DNA of 64,000 bases from assembly GCF_001633105.1 (NCBI RefSeq), contig NZ_LUKZ01000029.1:89733-153732 (forward strand). The letters run 5' to 3'. This document shows, in pieces, positions 44,976 through 55,835 of the stretch. The DNA comes from Acidovorax sp. GW101-3H11. Lineage in GTDB: Bacteria > Pseudomonadota > Gammaproteobacteria > Burkholderiales > Burkholderiaceae_C. The notes below the pieces were generated by a model. The model was not told the origin of the DNA. It worked only from the letters and a program-made list of their open reading frames with translations, and ran no database searches. The position numbers were made by a program, and so were the translations under genes. Numbering within the stretch: the first letter of the stretch is position 1; every line of letters begins with the position of its first letter.

Positions 44976-45656
44976 TCACGACACCATGGACGCGCGGCGC
45001 CGCGTGAGGTTCAGGCCCAGCAGCACGAGGAAAGAGAACACCACCATGCCCCCGGCCAGCCAGTGCGCCTGGGCGTATTCCAGCGCCTCCACATGGTCGT
45101 AAATCTGCACCGACACCACACGCGTCACGCCGGGGATGTTGCCGCCCAGCATGAGCACCACGCCGAACTCGCCCACGGTGTGCGCAAAGCTCAGGATGGC
45201 TGCGGTGATGAAGCCCGGGCGGGCCAGCGGCAGCGCCACGGTAAAAAACCGGTCGATGGGCCCCGCGCCCAGTGTGGCGGCAGCCTCCAGCGGGCGTGTG
45301 CCGATGCTTTCAAACGCGTGCTGCAGCGGTTGCACCGCGAACGGCAGCGAGTAGATGAGCGAGCCCACCACCAGCCCCCAGAAGGTGAAAGGCAGCGTAC
45401 CCAGGCCCAGGCTTTGTGTGAGTTGCCCGATGGGGCCATGTGGCCCCAGGGTGATCAGCAGATAGAAACCGATCACCGTGGGCGGCAACACCAGGGGCAG
45501 CGCCACCACGGCCGACACCGGCCCGCGCCAGCGCGACGGCGTGTGCACCAGCCACCAGGCCAGCGGCGTGCACAACACCAGCAGCAGCACCATGGTGGTG
45601 CCCGCCAGCCGCAGCGTGAGGCCGATGGCTGCCAGGTCAGCGCTGGAGAAGGGCAT
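44976..45656 (-). CDS. modB: Molybdate ABC transporter permease
   Basis: A 226-aa inner-membrane protein with about five helices. It contains [20 protein letters not shown], the ModB signature, and the ATPase-docking EAA loop around [40 protein letters not shown] is likewise typical. It sits between modA and modC. Confidence 0.96.
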   Translation of the reverse strand: MPFSSADLAAIGLTLRLAGTTMVLLLVLCTPLAWWLVHTPSRWRGPVSAVVALPLVLPPTVIGFYLLITLGPHGPIGQLTQSLGLGTLPFTFWGLVVGSLIYSLPFAVQPLQHAFESIGTRPLEAAATLGAGPIDRFFTVALPLARPGFITAAILSFAHTVGEFGVVLMLGGNIPGVTRVVSVQIYDHVEALEYAQAHWLAGGMVVFSFLVLLGLNLTRRRASMVS

Positions 45657-45691
45657 GGCAGGGCATAGAAGAGAAAGTGGGCCGAAGGGGG

Positions 45692-46624
<933 letters not shown>

Positions 46625-48595
46625 TCACTCTTCAGTGCACACCTGGTTGCGCCCTTGGGCTTTGGCCCGGTAGAGCGCTGCGTCGGCCCGCTTGAGCGTG
46701 GCCTCGATGTCCGCATCGCCCGGGCCCCATTGCGCCAGCCCGACGGAGGCCGTGACATGCACCGCGCGCCCATCGCGCAGGGCCACGGCGGTGGTCTGCA
46801 GGGCCAGGCGCAGGCGTTCGGCCGCAGTCACCGCTTCGGCCAGCGGGGTGCCGGGCATGAGCACGGCAAACTCTTCGCCGCCGATGCGCGCGGGCAGGTC
46901 GATGCTGCGCAGCTGGGCCACCAGCAGCTGCGCCAGCTGCACCAGCACATCGTCGCCCCCGGCGTGGCCGTATTCGTCGTTGATCTTCTTGAAAAAGTCC
47001 ACGTCCAGCATCAGCACACAGAACACCTGCATGCTGCGGCGGCTGCGCGCGATTTCGTGTTCGGCCTTGTCGTAGAAGTCACGCCGGTTGCTCAGGCCGG
47101 TCAGCGCGTCGCTGCGCGCCATGCGCTCCAGCTGGGCCTGCACACGCTTCTTCTCGGTGTGGTCGAACACCGTGGAGCGGCTGGCCACAAAGCGGCCCTG
47201 GGCATCGTGGATGGCGGTGGCGCTGATCAGGATGGGCATGGCCGTGCCGGAGGCGGTCAGCAGCTCCATCTCCAGGTCCTTGATGTGCCCTTCGTGCATG
47301 AACTGGGGAAAACGGTCCTGGAAGATCTGCTGGCTGGCCGGTGTCAGGAAGTCGGCATAGGCCCGGCCCTGCACCAGTGCCAGCGGCAGGCCCAGCCATT
47401 GCAGCTCGGTCTGGTTCATGCGCAGCACACGGCCTTCCTGGTCGAGCGAGTGGTAGCCGCAGGGCGCGTGGTCGTACAAATCCTGCACCTGCTCGCGTGC
47501 GTTCACGGCCACGTCGCGGTCACCGCGCATGGCCGCCTCGCTGCGCTGGGTGGCATCAAACTGCTCGGCAATGGCCGCAAGCTCTGACACCCGCAGGGGC
47601 ACGGGCCTGCTGCGGGGATCGGCAGACCCGTTCATGGCGTGGGCCACGGCCTTCATCTGGCGCAGCAGGTAGCGCGAGAACGCCATGGCAGTGACCACCG
47701 ACAGCCCCATCCACAGCAGGCCCAGGCCCGCCATGTGCCACAGCATGTCCGTCAGGGGGCCGTGCAGGATGGTCTGCGGCACGGCCACGCCCAGGTACCA
47801 GTCGAAACCGAACACGGGCCGCACCAGGTTCATGGTGGGCGTGCCTTCCAGCGTGGCGCCCAAAAAGGGGGTGGGTTTCCCGGCGGAGAGGATGCCTTGC
47901 CGGAACGTTGCGCTGGCCGGTTTGCCCACATACCGCGCCGCATCGTGGCTGCGCGCCACCACCGTGCCTTCGGCGTCGGTGATGCCCGCAATCCAGCCTG
48001 CGGGCAGGCGCTCAGCGGCCACCAGGCTGTTGAGCGAGTCCACGGCCAGGATGCCGCGCAAGGCGTAGGTGGCCTCGCCCTCGCGCGCCAGTGGCACGGT
48101 GAGTGCGACCACCTGGATGGGACTCACCGGGGAAGAGAAGGGGCCGGACACATTTGGGCTCTGGGTGCGCAGCGCGGCGGCAACGCGGTCGGCGGCGCTC
48201 ACGGGCAGGTCGGTGCGCCCAAACGGGGCGGCCGTCAGGAAAAGGATGCGGTCCTGGGTGACCAGGGTGATCGCGCGGATATCGGGGTCGCGGGCGACAA
48301 CACGCTTGGCGTGGAGGTACAGGCCGGGCGCGTCCAGCGCCAGGGCGGCATCGGATTCGGCCAGCGCGTTGAGGGTGCCCAGGGTGCTGTGCAGCTTTTC
48401 TGCCACGCTGTGGGCCAGCTCGTCGCTGCGGCGCTCCAGCTGCTCCACCAGGGTGCGCTGCTGGAACTCCTTGAACTCCCACACCACCGACAGCGCAAAC
48501 ACCAGCAGCGGCAGGGTCGTCAGCAGCGACAGGCCCAGCAGCCACATGCGCAGGCGCAGGCGCACGGTGCGTGGCGGGAGCGTGGTGGGGTGCAT
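46625..48595 (-). CDS. Membrane sensor diguanylate cyclase (Cache-PAS-GGDEF)
   Basis: A 656-aa protein. It has an N-terminal transmembrane helix (about 17-37), a periplasmic dCache-like sensor of about 240 residues, a second helix near 285-305, a HAMP-like linker, a PAS domain (YHSLDQEGRVLRMNQTELQW), and a C-terminal GGDEF domain with active-site GGEEF. RSID five residues before GGEEF is a complete inhibitory I-site, so cyclic-di-GMP feedback is expected. The start at 48595 (MHPTTLPPRT) is preferred; the longer frame adds a non-conserved stretch. Confidence 0.92.
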   Translation of the reverse strand: MHPTTLPPRTVRLRLRMWLLGLSLLTTLPLLVFALSVVWEFKEFQQRTLVEQLERRSDELAHSVAEKLHSTLGTLNALAESDAALALDAPGLYLHAKRVVARDPDIRAITLVTQDRILFLTAAPFGRTDLPVSAADRVAAALRTQSPNVSGPFSSPVSPIQVVALTVPLAREGEATYALRGILAVDSLNSLVAAERLPAGWIAGITDAEGTVVARSHDAARYVGKPASATFRQGILSAGKPTPFLGATLEGTPTMNLVRPVFGFDWYLGVAVPQTILHGPLTDMLWHMAGLGLLWMGLSVVTAMAFSRYLLRQMKAVAHAMNGSADPRSRPVPLRVSELAAIAEQFDATQRSEAAMRGDRDVAVNAREQVQDLYDHAPCGYHSLDQEGRVLRMNQTELQWLGLPLALVQGRAYADFLTPASQQIFQDRFPQFMHEGHIKDLEMELLTASGTAMPILISATAIHDAQGRFVASRSTVFDHTEKKRVQAQLERMARSDALTGLSNRRDFYDKAEHEIARSRRSMQVFCVLMLDVDFFKKINDEYGHAGGDDVLVQLAQLLVAQLRSIDLPARIGGEEFAVLMPGTPLAEAVTAAERLRLALQTTAVALRDGRAVHVTASVGLAQWGPGDADIEATLKRADAALYRAKAQGRNQVCTEE

Positions 48596-48674
48596 GGGCC
48601 GCAGCGTAGCCGCTTTTGGGGCGTGGCGAAACGCTGTTTTGCCCGGAGCCCCGGTCGGCTGCAACCGCCGCGTT

Positions 48675-48923
48675 TCAGGGGTGGTGCGGCCCTGTGGTGC
48701 CGGGTGTGGTGAGCCAGGCCACGGCCCGGCGGGCCAGCGGTGCGGCCAGCATCACGGCCGGAAAGGCCAGCAGCCACGCGGTCAGCCAGGCGTTCATCCA
48801 CGGGCCCACAAAGCCCTGCTGGGGCGGGAGGCTGCGGTAGGTGGCAATGCCCGACACCAGCAGTGACATGGTGCCCGACAGGATCAGGCTGAACAGCGCC
48901 GGGCCGTAGCGCGCGGGGATCAT
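48675..48923 (-). CDS. DUF2798-type small membrane protein
   Basis: An 82-aa protein with two helices. ALFSLILSGTMSLLVSGIAT and WLTAWLLAFPAVMLAAPLAR match DUF2798. Function unknown. The ATG overlaps the flavodoxin-like gene stop (ATGA), making it the third gene of a MerR-controlled operon. Confidence 0.8.
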   Translation of the reverse strand: MIPARYGPALFSLILSGTMSLLVSGIATYRSLPPQQGFVGPWMNAWLTAWLLAFPAVMLAAPLARRAVAWLTTPGTTGPHHP

Positions 48924-49519
48924 GCCGCGATCTCCTCGTGGGACGGGTGTGCGGCTGCCGCACCCAGGCGCAACAGGGTGTGCGCGAAATGTCGGCCAAA
49001 CATCCGGGCCGTCTTCACATCGCCCGGGGCAAAAGCGTTGGCGGGCGAGCCGTGGCCCGTCTGGGCCATCAGGCCCGACCAGGAGCCCAGCCGGTTCGCT
49101 GCCTCGTCGTACGGCACACCGGCATGCTGCTCGGGCAGGATGGGGTTGCCCACCCACACCATGCCGTGCTGCATGGCAAACACAAACATCGACAGCAGCG
49201 TGGACTGCTTGTCACCCGCAGGCAGCGACGACACGGTGAAGCCCGCTGCGAGCCGGTTCTTGAGCTGCTGCGTCTTCCACAGGCGGCCGGTGGCGTCCAT
49301 GAAGGTCTTGAACGGCCCGGACACCCCGCCCAGGTAGGTGGGCGAGCCGAGGATGACGCCGTCGTAGCGCAGCAGGGCGTCGGGGGTGTGGGCCAGGTCT
49401 TCGGCCCGGACCAGCTCGGCCTGGATGCCGGGAACGCCCCGGGCGCCCTGGCAGACCTGCTGCGCGATGTGGGCGGTGTGGCCGTGGGCGCTGTGATAGA
49501 TGATGGCGATGTGTTGCAT
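48920..49519 (-). CDS. Flavodoxin-fold NAD(P)H-dependent oxidoreductase
   Basis: A 199-aa flavoprotein-like protein of the WrbA/flavodoxin group. IIYHSAHGHTAHIAQQVCQG is the FMN-phosphate loop, and GSPTYLGGVSGPFKTFMD and AAGFTVSSLPAGDKQSTLLS are conserved flavin contacts. It probably reduces quinones or other electrophiles. The start is the ATG at 49519 with AAGGAAAG upstream. Second gene of the operon after the DUF2938 gene. Confidence 0.88.
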   Translation of the reverse strand: MQHIAIIYHSAHGHTAHIAQQVCQGARGVPGIQAELVRAEDLAHTPDALLRYDGVILGSPTYLGGVSGPFKTFMDATGRLWKTQQLKNRLAAGFTVSSLPAGDKQSTLLSMFVFAMQHGMVWVGNPILPEQHAGVPYDEAANRLGSWSGLMAQTGHGSPANAFAPGDVKTARMFGRHFAHTLLRLGAAAAHPSHEEIAA

Positions 49520-49578
49520 GGTGTGCTTTCCTTGGGTGGTTTCTGAGGGGGGCTTCTGGGGGAGCGCGCGCGAGACGG

Positions 49579-50076
49579 TCATCGTGAAACCAGGCCGATG
49601 GCCAGCGCGGACAGGTACAGGCCGAAGCCAAAAACGGTGTGGTTGGCCAGGCTGCGCAGGCAGTTCTTGAGCGGCGTGGGCGTGCGCGATGCGGCAAAGC
49701 CCGCGCCCATGGCCGGTTGCATCACCAAAAGCGGCGCGGCCACGGTACCGACGCCCAGGGCCAGTGCGGGCAGCAGGGTGGGGCTGCGCACCCAGTCCGC
49801 GCCCTGAATGCCCACCAGCACCGTGGCAAAGCCCACGCCCACGGCGTAATGCGTGAGCCAGCCCCAGGCTTTTTCACCCCGGATGGGCGCCGCCTTGGCG
49901 ATGGCTGCGTGGGCGAACTGGCCGCGCAGCAGATGGCCCACCCAGCGGCCGATGAACGCGAAGTTGAGCGTGGGCACGCCCAGGCGCTGGAGCAGCACCA
50001 GCCAGGCGTCCATGACGGCGGTGGCACCCACGCCGATCAGCAGGGCGAGCGGGAGGTCTTGCCATTGGAATGCCAT
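49579..50076 (-). CDS. DUF2938-type membrane protein
   Basis: A 165-aa membrane protein with four or five helices, starting MAFQWQDLPLALLIGVGATA. The segment VMDAWLVLLQRLGVPTLNFAFIGRWVGHL and the His in LTHYAVGVGFA are conserved in DUF2938. Function unknown. First gene behind the MerR-type promoter at 50131-50161, so it is probably induced together with the flavodoxin-like gene. Confidence 0.82.
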   Translation of the reverse strand: MAFQWQDLPLALLIGVGATAVMDAWLVLLQRLGVPTLNFAFIGRWVGHLLRGQFAHAAIAKAAPIRGEKAWGWLTHYAVGVGFATVLVGIQGADWVRSPTLLPALALGVGTVAAPLLVMQPAMGAGFAASRTPTPLKNCLRSLANHTVFGFGLYLSALAIGLVSR

Positions 50077-50130
50077 AAAAAACTCCTTGGACGGTTGCCG
50101 TGAAAACGGGTTGAATTCACGGTTGAATGG

Positions 50131-50161
50131 ACTGTAGAAGTTCAAGTCAACTTGAAGTCAA
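50131..50161 (-). promoter_or_regulatory. MerR-type promoter with 19-bp spacer
   Basis: On the minus strand, TTGACT (-35, 50156-50161) and TACAGT (-10, 50131-50136) are separated by 19 bp, the overlong spacer that MerR activators untwist. The perfect palindrome TTCAAGTTGACTTGAA (50141-50156) fills the spacer. It drives the DUF2938 operon and lies just ahead of the divergent merR-like gene. Confidence 0.85.
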
Positions 50162-50182
50162 GGGCTTGTTGGAGGTTTTTTT

Positions 50183-50626
50183 ATGGACATTGCAGAAGTT
50201 GCCAAACGCTCGGGCCTGCGGGCATCGACGCTGCGGTACTACGAAGAAAAGGGGCTGGTGCACTCGGTGGCCCCGCCGGGCGAGCGGCGCCGGTTTGCGC
50301 CCGGCGTGCTGGACCAGCTGGCGCTGATTGCGCTGGGGCAGTCGGCGGGGTTCTCGCTGGACGAGATCCGCTCCATGTTCCTGCCCGGCGGCGAGCCCCA
50401 CATCGACCGGCAACTGCTCTCGGCCAAGGCCGACGAGCTGGACGCCATGGTCAAGCGCCTCAAGGCCATGAGCAATGGTCTGCGCCACGCCGCCGCCTGC
50501 CCGGCCGAAAGCCATGCGCAATGCCCGTCCTTTCAGCGGCTGTTGAAGGCGGCGGCAGACGGTGCGCTGGCGCGCCAGCAACAGCGGGCCAAGCCGGTCG
50601 CGGGGCTGCGCCGCAAGGCGGGCTGA
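50183..50626 (+). CDS. MerR-family transcriptional regulator
   Basis: A 147-aa activator. The winged helix is MDIAEVAKRSGLRASTLRYY, then EEKGLV, followed by the dimerisation helix. The C-terminal region has Cys in AAACPAESHAQCPSF, possible inducer or redox ligands, but not the spacing of a known metal-specific MerR. It is divergent from the DUF2938-flavodoxin-DUF2798 operon and surely controls it through the 19-bp-spacer promoter. The inducer is unknown; an electrophile or quinone would fit the flavodoxin. Confidence 0.9.
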   Translation: MDIAEVAKRSGLRASTLRYYEEKGLVHSVAPPGERRRFAPGVLDQLALIALGQSAGFSLDEIRSMFLPGGEPHIDRQLLSAKADELDAMVKRLKAMSNGLRHAAACPAESHAQCPSFQRLLKAAADGALARQQQRAKPVAGLRRKAG

Positions 50627-50665
50627 AGAGCGTGCATGGCGGGCCCTGTGAGGCATCATCAGCCC

Positions 50666-51460
50666 ATGCCTGCTTCACTCTCCCTCACCGACGCGCTGGG
50701 CCATGCGCTGACCGACAAACGCATCGACATCCTGCGCCAGATTGGCGCCTGTGGCTCCATCTCGCAGGCCGCCCGCGCCGTGGGCGTGAGCTACAAGGCC
50801 GCGTGGCAGGCGGTGGACACACTCACCAACCTCGCGGGCACACCGCTGGTGGCCCGTGCCGTGGGCGGGGCGGGCGGCGGCGGCGCGCAGCTGACCGAGG
50901 CAGGCCACCAGCTGTTGGCCGCCGCCGATGCGATGGCGCAGGCGCGCGGTGCCGTGCTGGCCCGCTGGCAGGCCACACCCCACGCGGGCCCGGCACTGGC
51001 GCGGCTGGCGGTGCGCACCAGCATGCGCAACCAGCTGCCCTGTGTGGTGGACCGGCTCACGGTGCAGGGGCAGATCGTGGGTGTGCACCTGCGGCTGGAG
51101 GGGGAGGGCGCAGGCGCCGTGGCACTGGCCGCACGCATCACCCGCGAGAGCGCCGAGCTGCTGGGCCTGCAGCCAGGGCTGGCCGTGCTGGCGCTGTGCA
51201 AGGCCACGGCGGTGCGGGTGGAGCGTGGCGGGCGCGCGGCATCTGCGATTGCCACTGCGGCGCCCGCTGGCACCCTGCAGCTGCCCGGCCGGGCCACGCG
51301 TGTGGTGCGGGGTGCATCGGGCGATGAGGTGTCGGCCGAACTGGCGGCGGGCCTGCACATGGTGGGTTTTGCCGCGCCCCACAGCGGGCTGCGCGCGGGC
51401 AGTGCCGTGGTGCTGGTGGTGGAGGAAAACGCCGTGGTGCTGGCGCTCGCAGAACTCTGA
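50666..51460 (+). CDS. modE: Molybdate-dependent transcriptional regulator ModE
   Basis: A 264-aa repressor. The N-terminal winged HTH contains GSISQAARAVGVSYKAAWQA. Two tandem Mop domains follow, the first with RTSMRNQLPCVV, the SARNQ-type molybdate ligand segment. Its length matches E. coli ModE. It should bind the box at 46483-46505 and repress modABC when molybdate is plentiful. The start at 50666 (MPASLSLTDALG) is preferred over the longer frame. Confidence 0.94.
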   Translation: MPASLSLTDALGHALTDKRIDILRQIGACGSISQAARAVGVSYKAAWQAVDTLTNLAGTPLVARAVGGAGGGGAQLTEAGHQLLAAADAMAQARGAVLARWQATPHAGPALARLAVRTSMRNQLPCVVDRLTVQGQIVGVHLRLEGEGAGAVALAARITRESAELLGLQPGLAVLALCKATAVRVERGGRAASAIATAAPAGTLQLPGRATRVVRGASGDEVSAELAAGLHMVGFAAPHSGLRAGSAVVLVVEENAVVLALAEL

Positions 51461-51483
51461 TCGGCCTTGTTCTGTGAGATGTT

Positions 51484-51541
51484 GATGCTATATATTTGAT
51501 AGCTTAAAAGGCAATAGGGTCGCGCGCAAAGGCCATTTTTT
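51484..51541 (+). repeat. Dispersed ~60-bp repeat, copy 5
   Basis: It reads GATGCTATATATTTGATAGC, then TTAAAAGGCAATAGGGTCGC, then GCGCAAAGGCCATTTTT. It lies between convergent modE and the GAF/Fis regulator gene. Confidence 0.75.
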
Positions 51542-51600
51542 GATCAAAATTTTGACGGTGATGGACAGCGCGAGGGCGGGGTAGGCTGGCGCGGCGCTGC

Positions 51601-52770
51601 TCACAGCCCCTTGGGCGTGCCCAGCTTGCGGTACACCGTAGCGCGGCTGATGCCCAGTGCACGGGCCGCCTCGGCCACGTTGCCCCGGGCGTCCAGCACG
51701 GCCTGGCGGATCAGGGCGGTCTCGGCCTCGCGCAGCGGTGCGGCCACTGGCGGGGGGGCGGAACCCAGGGGCGCGGCCCCGGTGGTGCTGAACGCGCTGA
51801 CGGGGTTGGCGGCGCTGCTGCGGTGGGCGTGCGCGGGCCACTGGGCCAGGGCCTGCAGGCGCAGGCCCGACCACAGGGGCAAATCCAGCGGCTGCACGGG
51901 GTGGCGCCGGGCTGCGTCAAACAGCATGGTCCAGGGCATGGCCAGCAGGTCGCTGCAGTGGGTGGACGTTCCGGCGGCGCGCAAGGGCTGGGGCACCAGC
52001 TGGCGGGCCATGCTGTTGGCGCCCACCACGCAGCCGTCGGCGTCGAGTGCGAGCAGGCCGTCGCCTTCGCCGCCCAGTGTGCAGCCGGGCCAGTTCACAC
52101 GCAGCAGCAGCGCATGGGGGCGCTGCAGCAGCAGGGCGTCTTCCATGGCGCGGGCCGAGCGCGCCACCAGGTGGCGCAGCTCGGGCCGCTCGGGCACGTC
52201 GATGCCGGTCAAGTCCAGCATGCCCACGCACTGGCCCTGGGGGTCGAACAGCGGTGCGCCCGCGCAGCTGTAGCTGCCGTTGTCGTCCAGAAAATGTTCG
52301 CCCCGGTGCAGCCACACGGGCTGCAGCTCGGCCAGCGCCGCGCCAATGGCCGTGGTGCCCACGGCGGCTTCCGAGAGGTCGATGCCCACGCGGCCGATGC
52401 TGCTGGCGCGCGGGTCGCTCGGGTCGCAATGGCCCTGCACCTCGACCACGGTGCCCCGGGCGTCCGTCAGGATGGCGAAGTAGCGCATGCCCGCAATGGC
52501 GCGCGTGAGCTGCTCCAGCACGGGGCGGGCTGCGCGCAGCAGGGCATGGTTCTGCTCCAGGCTGTGGCGCAGCGCCGGGGCGCTCACGGCATCGAACACC
52601 ACACGCTGCGTGGGGTCCATGCCCTGCGCCAGGCAGCGCTGCCACGACCGCGCTATCCAGGGCTCCACCTCCGCGCGCAGGGGCGCTGCGCCATCCGCCA
52701 GCAGGGTCTGGCGGGCCTGCGCAATCAGCGCGTGGCGGTGGGCGGTGGAGCTGGGGGCGGAGGACAGCAT
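51601..52770 (-). CDS. GAF/PAS-Fis regulator lacking the AAA+ domain (AcoR-like)
   Basis: A 389-aa regulator. The N-terminal half matches the sensor of AcoR-type activators ([18 protein letters not shown], a GAF domain with [20 protein letters not shown] and [20 protein letters not shown]). A PAS-like region follows ([20 protein letters not shown]). The C-terminus is a Fis-type [23 protein letters not shown]. The central AAA+ module with GAFTGA that contacts sigma-54 is absent, so it must act by another route. It is divergent from coxS, its likely target. Confidence 0.87.
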   Translation of the reverse strand: MLSSAPSSTAHRHALIAQARQTLLADGAAPLRAEVEPWIARSWQRCLAQGMDPTQRVVFDAVSAPALRHSLEQNHALLRAARPVLEQLTRAIAGMRYFAILTDARGTVVEVQGHCDPSDPRASSIGRVGIDLSEAAVGTTAIGAALAELQPVWLHRGEHFLDDNGSYSCAGAPLFDPQGQCVGMLDLTGIDVPERPELRHLVARSARAMEDALLLQRPHALLLRVNWPGCTLGGEGDGLLALDADGCVVGANSMARQLVPQPLRAAGTSTHCSDLLAMPWTMLFDAARRHPVQPLDLPLWSGLRLQALAQWPAHAHRSSAANPVSAFSTTGAAPLGSAPPPVAAPLREAETALIRQAVLDARGNVAEAARALGISRATVYRKLGTPKGL

Positions 52771-52821
52771 GGTGATCCGAATCCTTGAGCTGCGCATGAT
52801 GCGCCGGTGTGCGCTGCAACA

Positions 52822-52838
52822 TGTTTCATTTTGAGAAT
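52822..52838. promoter_or_regulatory. Imperfect inverted repeat in the regulator-coxS gap
   Basis: TGTTTCATTTTGAGAAT has a partly symmetric TTTCA/TTGAGA pattern of the sort bound by Fis-type HTH regulators. It is a candidate operator only. Confidence 0.3.
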
Positions 52839-52861
52839 ATCCAGCGAGGGGCCCCGCAAAT

Positions 52862-52877
52862 CTAGGGTTGTCCCTAG
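52862..52877. promoter_or_regulatory. Perfect inverted repeat upstream of coxS
   Basis: CTAGGG-TTGT-CCCTAG lies 72 nt before the coxS start and about 90 nt before the divergent regulator start. It is a good candidate operator for the cox regulator. Confidence 0.5.
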
Positions 52878-52948
52878 GGAATGTGGCGAGTACGGGGCAC
52901 AAGATGCATTGGCTTATCCAGCCAAAAACCCTTCCAGGAGACAGCCAG

Positions 52949-53419
<471 letters not shown>

Positions 53420-53435
53420 ACACAGGAGAAGAACC

Positions 53436-55823
53436 ATGGGTGCATCCGACTTTTCCAAGCTGCCGCACATCGGCGAATCGCTCAAGCGTAAGGAGGACTA
53501 CCGCTTCCTCACCGGCGCGGGCCAGTACACCGATGACGTGGTGCTGGCCGCGCAATGCCATGCCGTGTTTGTGCGTTCGCCGCACGCGCATGCCGGCATC
53601 AACAGCATCAACACCAGCGCCGCCAAGGCCGCGCCGGGCGTGCTGGGTGTGTTTGTGGGCGCCGATGTGGCGGCCGACAACATCAATGGCTTGCCCTGCG
53701 GCTGGCTCATCACCAGCACCAATGGCGAGCCCATGAAGGAGCCACCCCACCCCATCCTGGCGCAGGGCAAGGTGCGCTATGTGGGCGACCACGTGGCCAT
53801 GGTTGTGGCCCAGACGCTGCAGCAGGCACGCGATGCGGCCGAGCTGGTGGAGGTGGACTACGACGTGCTGCCCGCCGTGGTCAACGTGGCCGATGCCGCT
53901 GCGGGCGCTGTGGCCGGTGCGGCGCTGCACGACATTGCCCCCGACAACCACTGCTTCAAATGGGCCATTGGCGACAAGGGCGCGGTGGACGCCGCGTTTG
54001 CGGGCGCCGCCCATGTCACCCAGCTGGATTTGATCAACAACCGGCTCATCCCCAACGCCATGGAGCCGCGCGCGGCCATCGGCAGCTACAGCCGCGCTAA
54101 CGACGAGTACACGCTGTACGTCAGCAACCAGAACCCGCACGTCGAGCGCCTGCTGATGACGGCGTTTGTGATGGGCCTGCCCGAGCACAAGGTGCGCGTG
54201 ATTGCGCCCGATGTGGGCGGCGGCTTTGGCTCCAAGATCTATCTGTATGCCGAGGACGTGTGCTTGACCTGGGCCGCCAAGAAGCTCAACCGCAACATCA
54301 AGTGGGTGGCGGACCGCAGCGAATCCTTCCTGTCGGACGCGCATGGCCGTGACCACATCAGCCATGCTGAGATGGCCATGGACAAGGACGGCAAGTTCCT
54401 GGCCATGCGGGTGCACACGCACGCCAACCTGGGTGCCTACCTCAGCACCTTTGCCAGCGCTGTGCCCACCATCCTGTATGCCACGCTGCTGGCGGGCCAG
54501 TACACCACGCCGCAGGTGTACGTGGAGGTGGATTCGTGGTTCACCAACACCGCGCCGGTGGATGCCTACCGGGGCGCGGGTCGGCCCGAGGCCACCTACC
54601 TGCTCGAGCGCCTGGTCACCCGCTGCGCGTGGGAGCTGGGCCTCTCGCAGGACGAGATCCGCAAGCGCAACTTCATCACCAGCTTCCCGTACCAGACGCC
54701 GGTGGCGCTGCAGTACGACATTGGCGACTACCACGCGTGCATGACGCAGGCGCAGCAGCTGGCCGACGTGGCCGGATTTGCGGCACGCAAGGCGGCCAGC
54801 GAGGCCAAGGGCTTCAAGCGGGGCATCGGCTACAGCAGCTACATCGAGGCCTGCGGTATTGCGCCATCCAACATCGCAGGCGCCCTGGGCGCACGCGCCG
54901 GGCTGTTCGAATGCGGCGAGGTGCGCGTGCACCCTACGGGCAGCGTGACGGTGTTCACCGGCTCACACAGCCACGGCCAGGGGCACGAAACCACGTTTGC
55001 GCAGGTGGTGGCCGCGCGCTTGGGCATCCCGGTGGAGAACGTGGACATCGTGCACGGCGACACGGGCCGCGTGCCGTTTGGCATGGGCACCTACGGCTCG
55101 CGCTCCATCAGCGTGGGCGGCGCGGCCATCATGAAGGCGCTGGACAAGATCGAGGCCAAGGCCAAGAAGATCGCGGCGCATTTGATGGAGGCGAGCGATG
55201 CCGACATCGACTTCAGCGGCGGCGAGTTCACCGTGCGCGGCACCGACAAGAAGATCCCGTTCGGTCAGGTGGCGCTCACGGCCTACGTGCCGCACAACTA
55301 CCCGCTGGACAAACTGGAGCCGGGCCTGAACGAAACCGCGTTCTATGACCCGACCAACTTCACCTTCCCGGCGGGCACCTACATCTGCGAGGTGGAGATT
55401 GACCCCGCCACCGGCAGCACGCGCGTGGACAAGTTCACCGCCGTGGACGACTTCGGCACCATCATCAACCCCATGATCGTGGAAGGCCAGGTGCACGGCG
55501 GGCTGGTGCAGGGCATTGGCCAGGCGGTGCTGGAGAACTGCGTGTACGACCGCGAGACGGGCCAGCTGCTCACCGGCAGCTTCATGGACTACGCCATGCC
55601 GCGCGCGGATGACTTCCCCGAATTCAAGCTGGGCCATGTCTGCACGCCCTGCACGCACAACCCGCTGGGTACCAAGGGCTGCGGCGAGGCCGGGGCCATC
55701 GGCTCGCCCCCGGCGGTGATCAACGCCGTGCTCGACGCCCTGCGCCCCCTGGGCGTGAAGGACTTCGACATGCCCGCATCGCCGCACCGCGTGTGGGAAG
55801 CCATCCAGTCGGCCAAGGCATAA
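53436..55823 (+). CDS. Molybdenum hydroxylase large subunit, form II CoxL type
   Basis: A 795-aa molybdopterin-binding subunit of the CO dehydrogenase/xanthine oxidase family. Landmarks are [12 protein letters not shown] (cofactor loop), [24 protein letters not shown], and [18 protein letters not shown] with the active-site Glu. The diagnostic active-site loop is AYRGAGR at 377-383. True aerobic CO dehydrogenase (form I) has AYRCSFR, with a Cys binding Cu. This is therefore form II, whose physiological substrate is generally unknown. It starts 16 bp after coxS. Confidence 0.93.
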   Translation: MGASDFSKLPHIGESLKRKEDYRFLTGAGQYTDDVVLAAQCHAVFVRSPHAHAGINSINTSAAKAAPGVLGVFVGADVAADNINGLPCGWLITSTNGEPMKEPPHPILAQGKVRYVGDHVAMVVAQTLQQARDAAELVEVDYDVLPAVVNVADAAAGAVAGAALHDIAPDNHCFKWAIGDKGAVDAAFAGAAHVTQLDLINNRLIPNAMEPRAAIGSYSRANDEYTLYVSNQNPHVERLLMTAFVMGLPEHKVRVIAPDVGGGFGSKIYLYAEDVCLTWAAKKLNRNIKWVADRSESFLSDAHGRDHISHAEMAMDKDGKFLAMRVHTHANLGAYLSTFASAVPTILYATLLAGQYTTPQVYVEVDSWFTNTAPVDAYRGAGRPEATYLLERLVTRCAWELGLSQDEIRKRNFITSFPYQTPVALQYDIGDYHACMTQAQQLADVAGFAARKAASEAKGFKRGIGYSSYIEACGIAPSNIAGALGARAGLFECGEVRVHPTGSVTVFTGSHSHGQGHETTFAQVVAARLGIPVENVDIVHGDTGRVPFGMGTYGSRSISVGGAAIMKALDKIEAKAKKIAAHLMEASDADIDFSGGEFTVRGTDKKIPFGQVALTAYVPHNYPLDKLEPGLNETAFYDPTNFTFPAGTYICEVEIDPATGSTRVDKFTAVDDFGTIINPMIVEGQVHGGLVQGIGQAVLENCVYDRETGQLLTGSFMDYAMPRADDFPEFKLGHVCTPCTHNPLGTKGCGEAGAIGSPPAVINAVLDALRPLGVKDFDMPASPHRVWEAIQSAKA

Positions 55824-55835
55824 GGAGATTCGACC

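Noticed and set aside
52884-52899. A sigma-54 promoter before coxS (TGGC-N10-GCA)
   Set aside because: Only the GG/GC spacing fits; the bases around the -12 are poor, and the neighbouring regulator has no sigma-54 ATPase domain.
53436-55823. Calling the enzyme an aerobic CO dehydrogenase
   Set aside because: The active-site loop is AYRGAGR (form II), lacking the Cys needed for the Mo-Cu centre.
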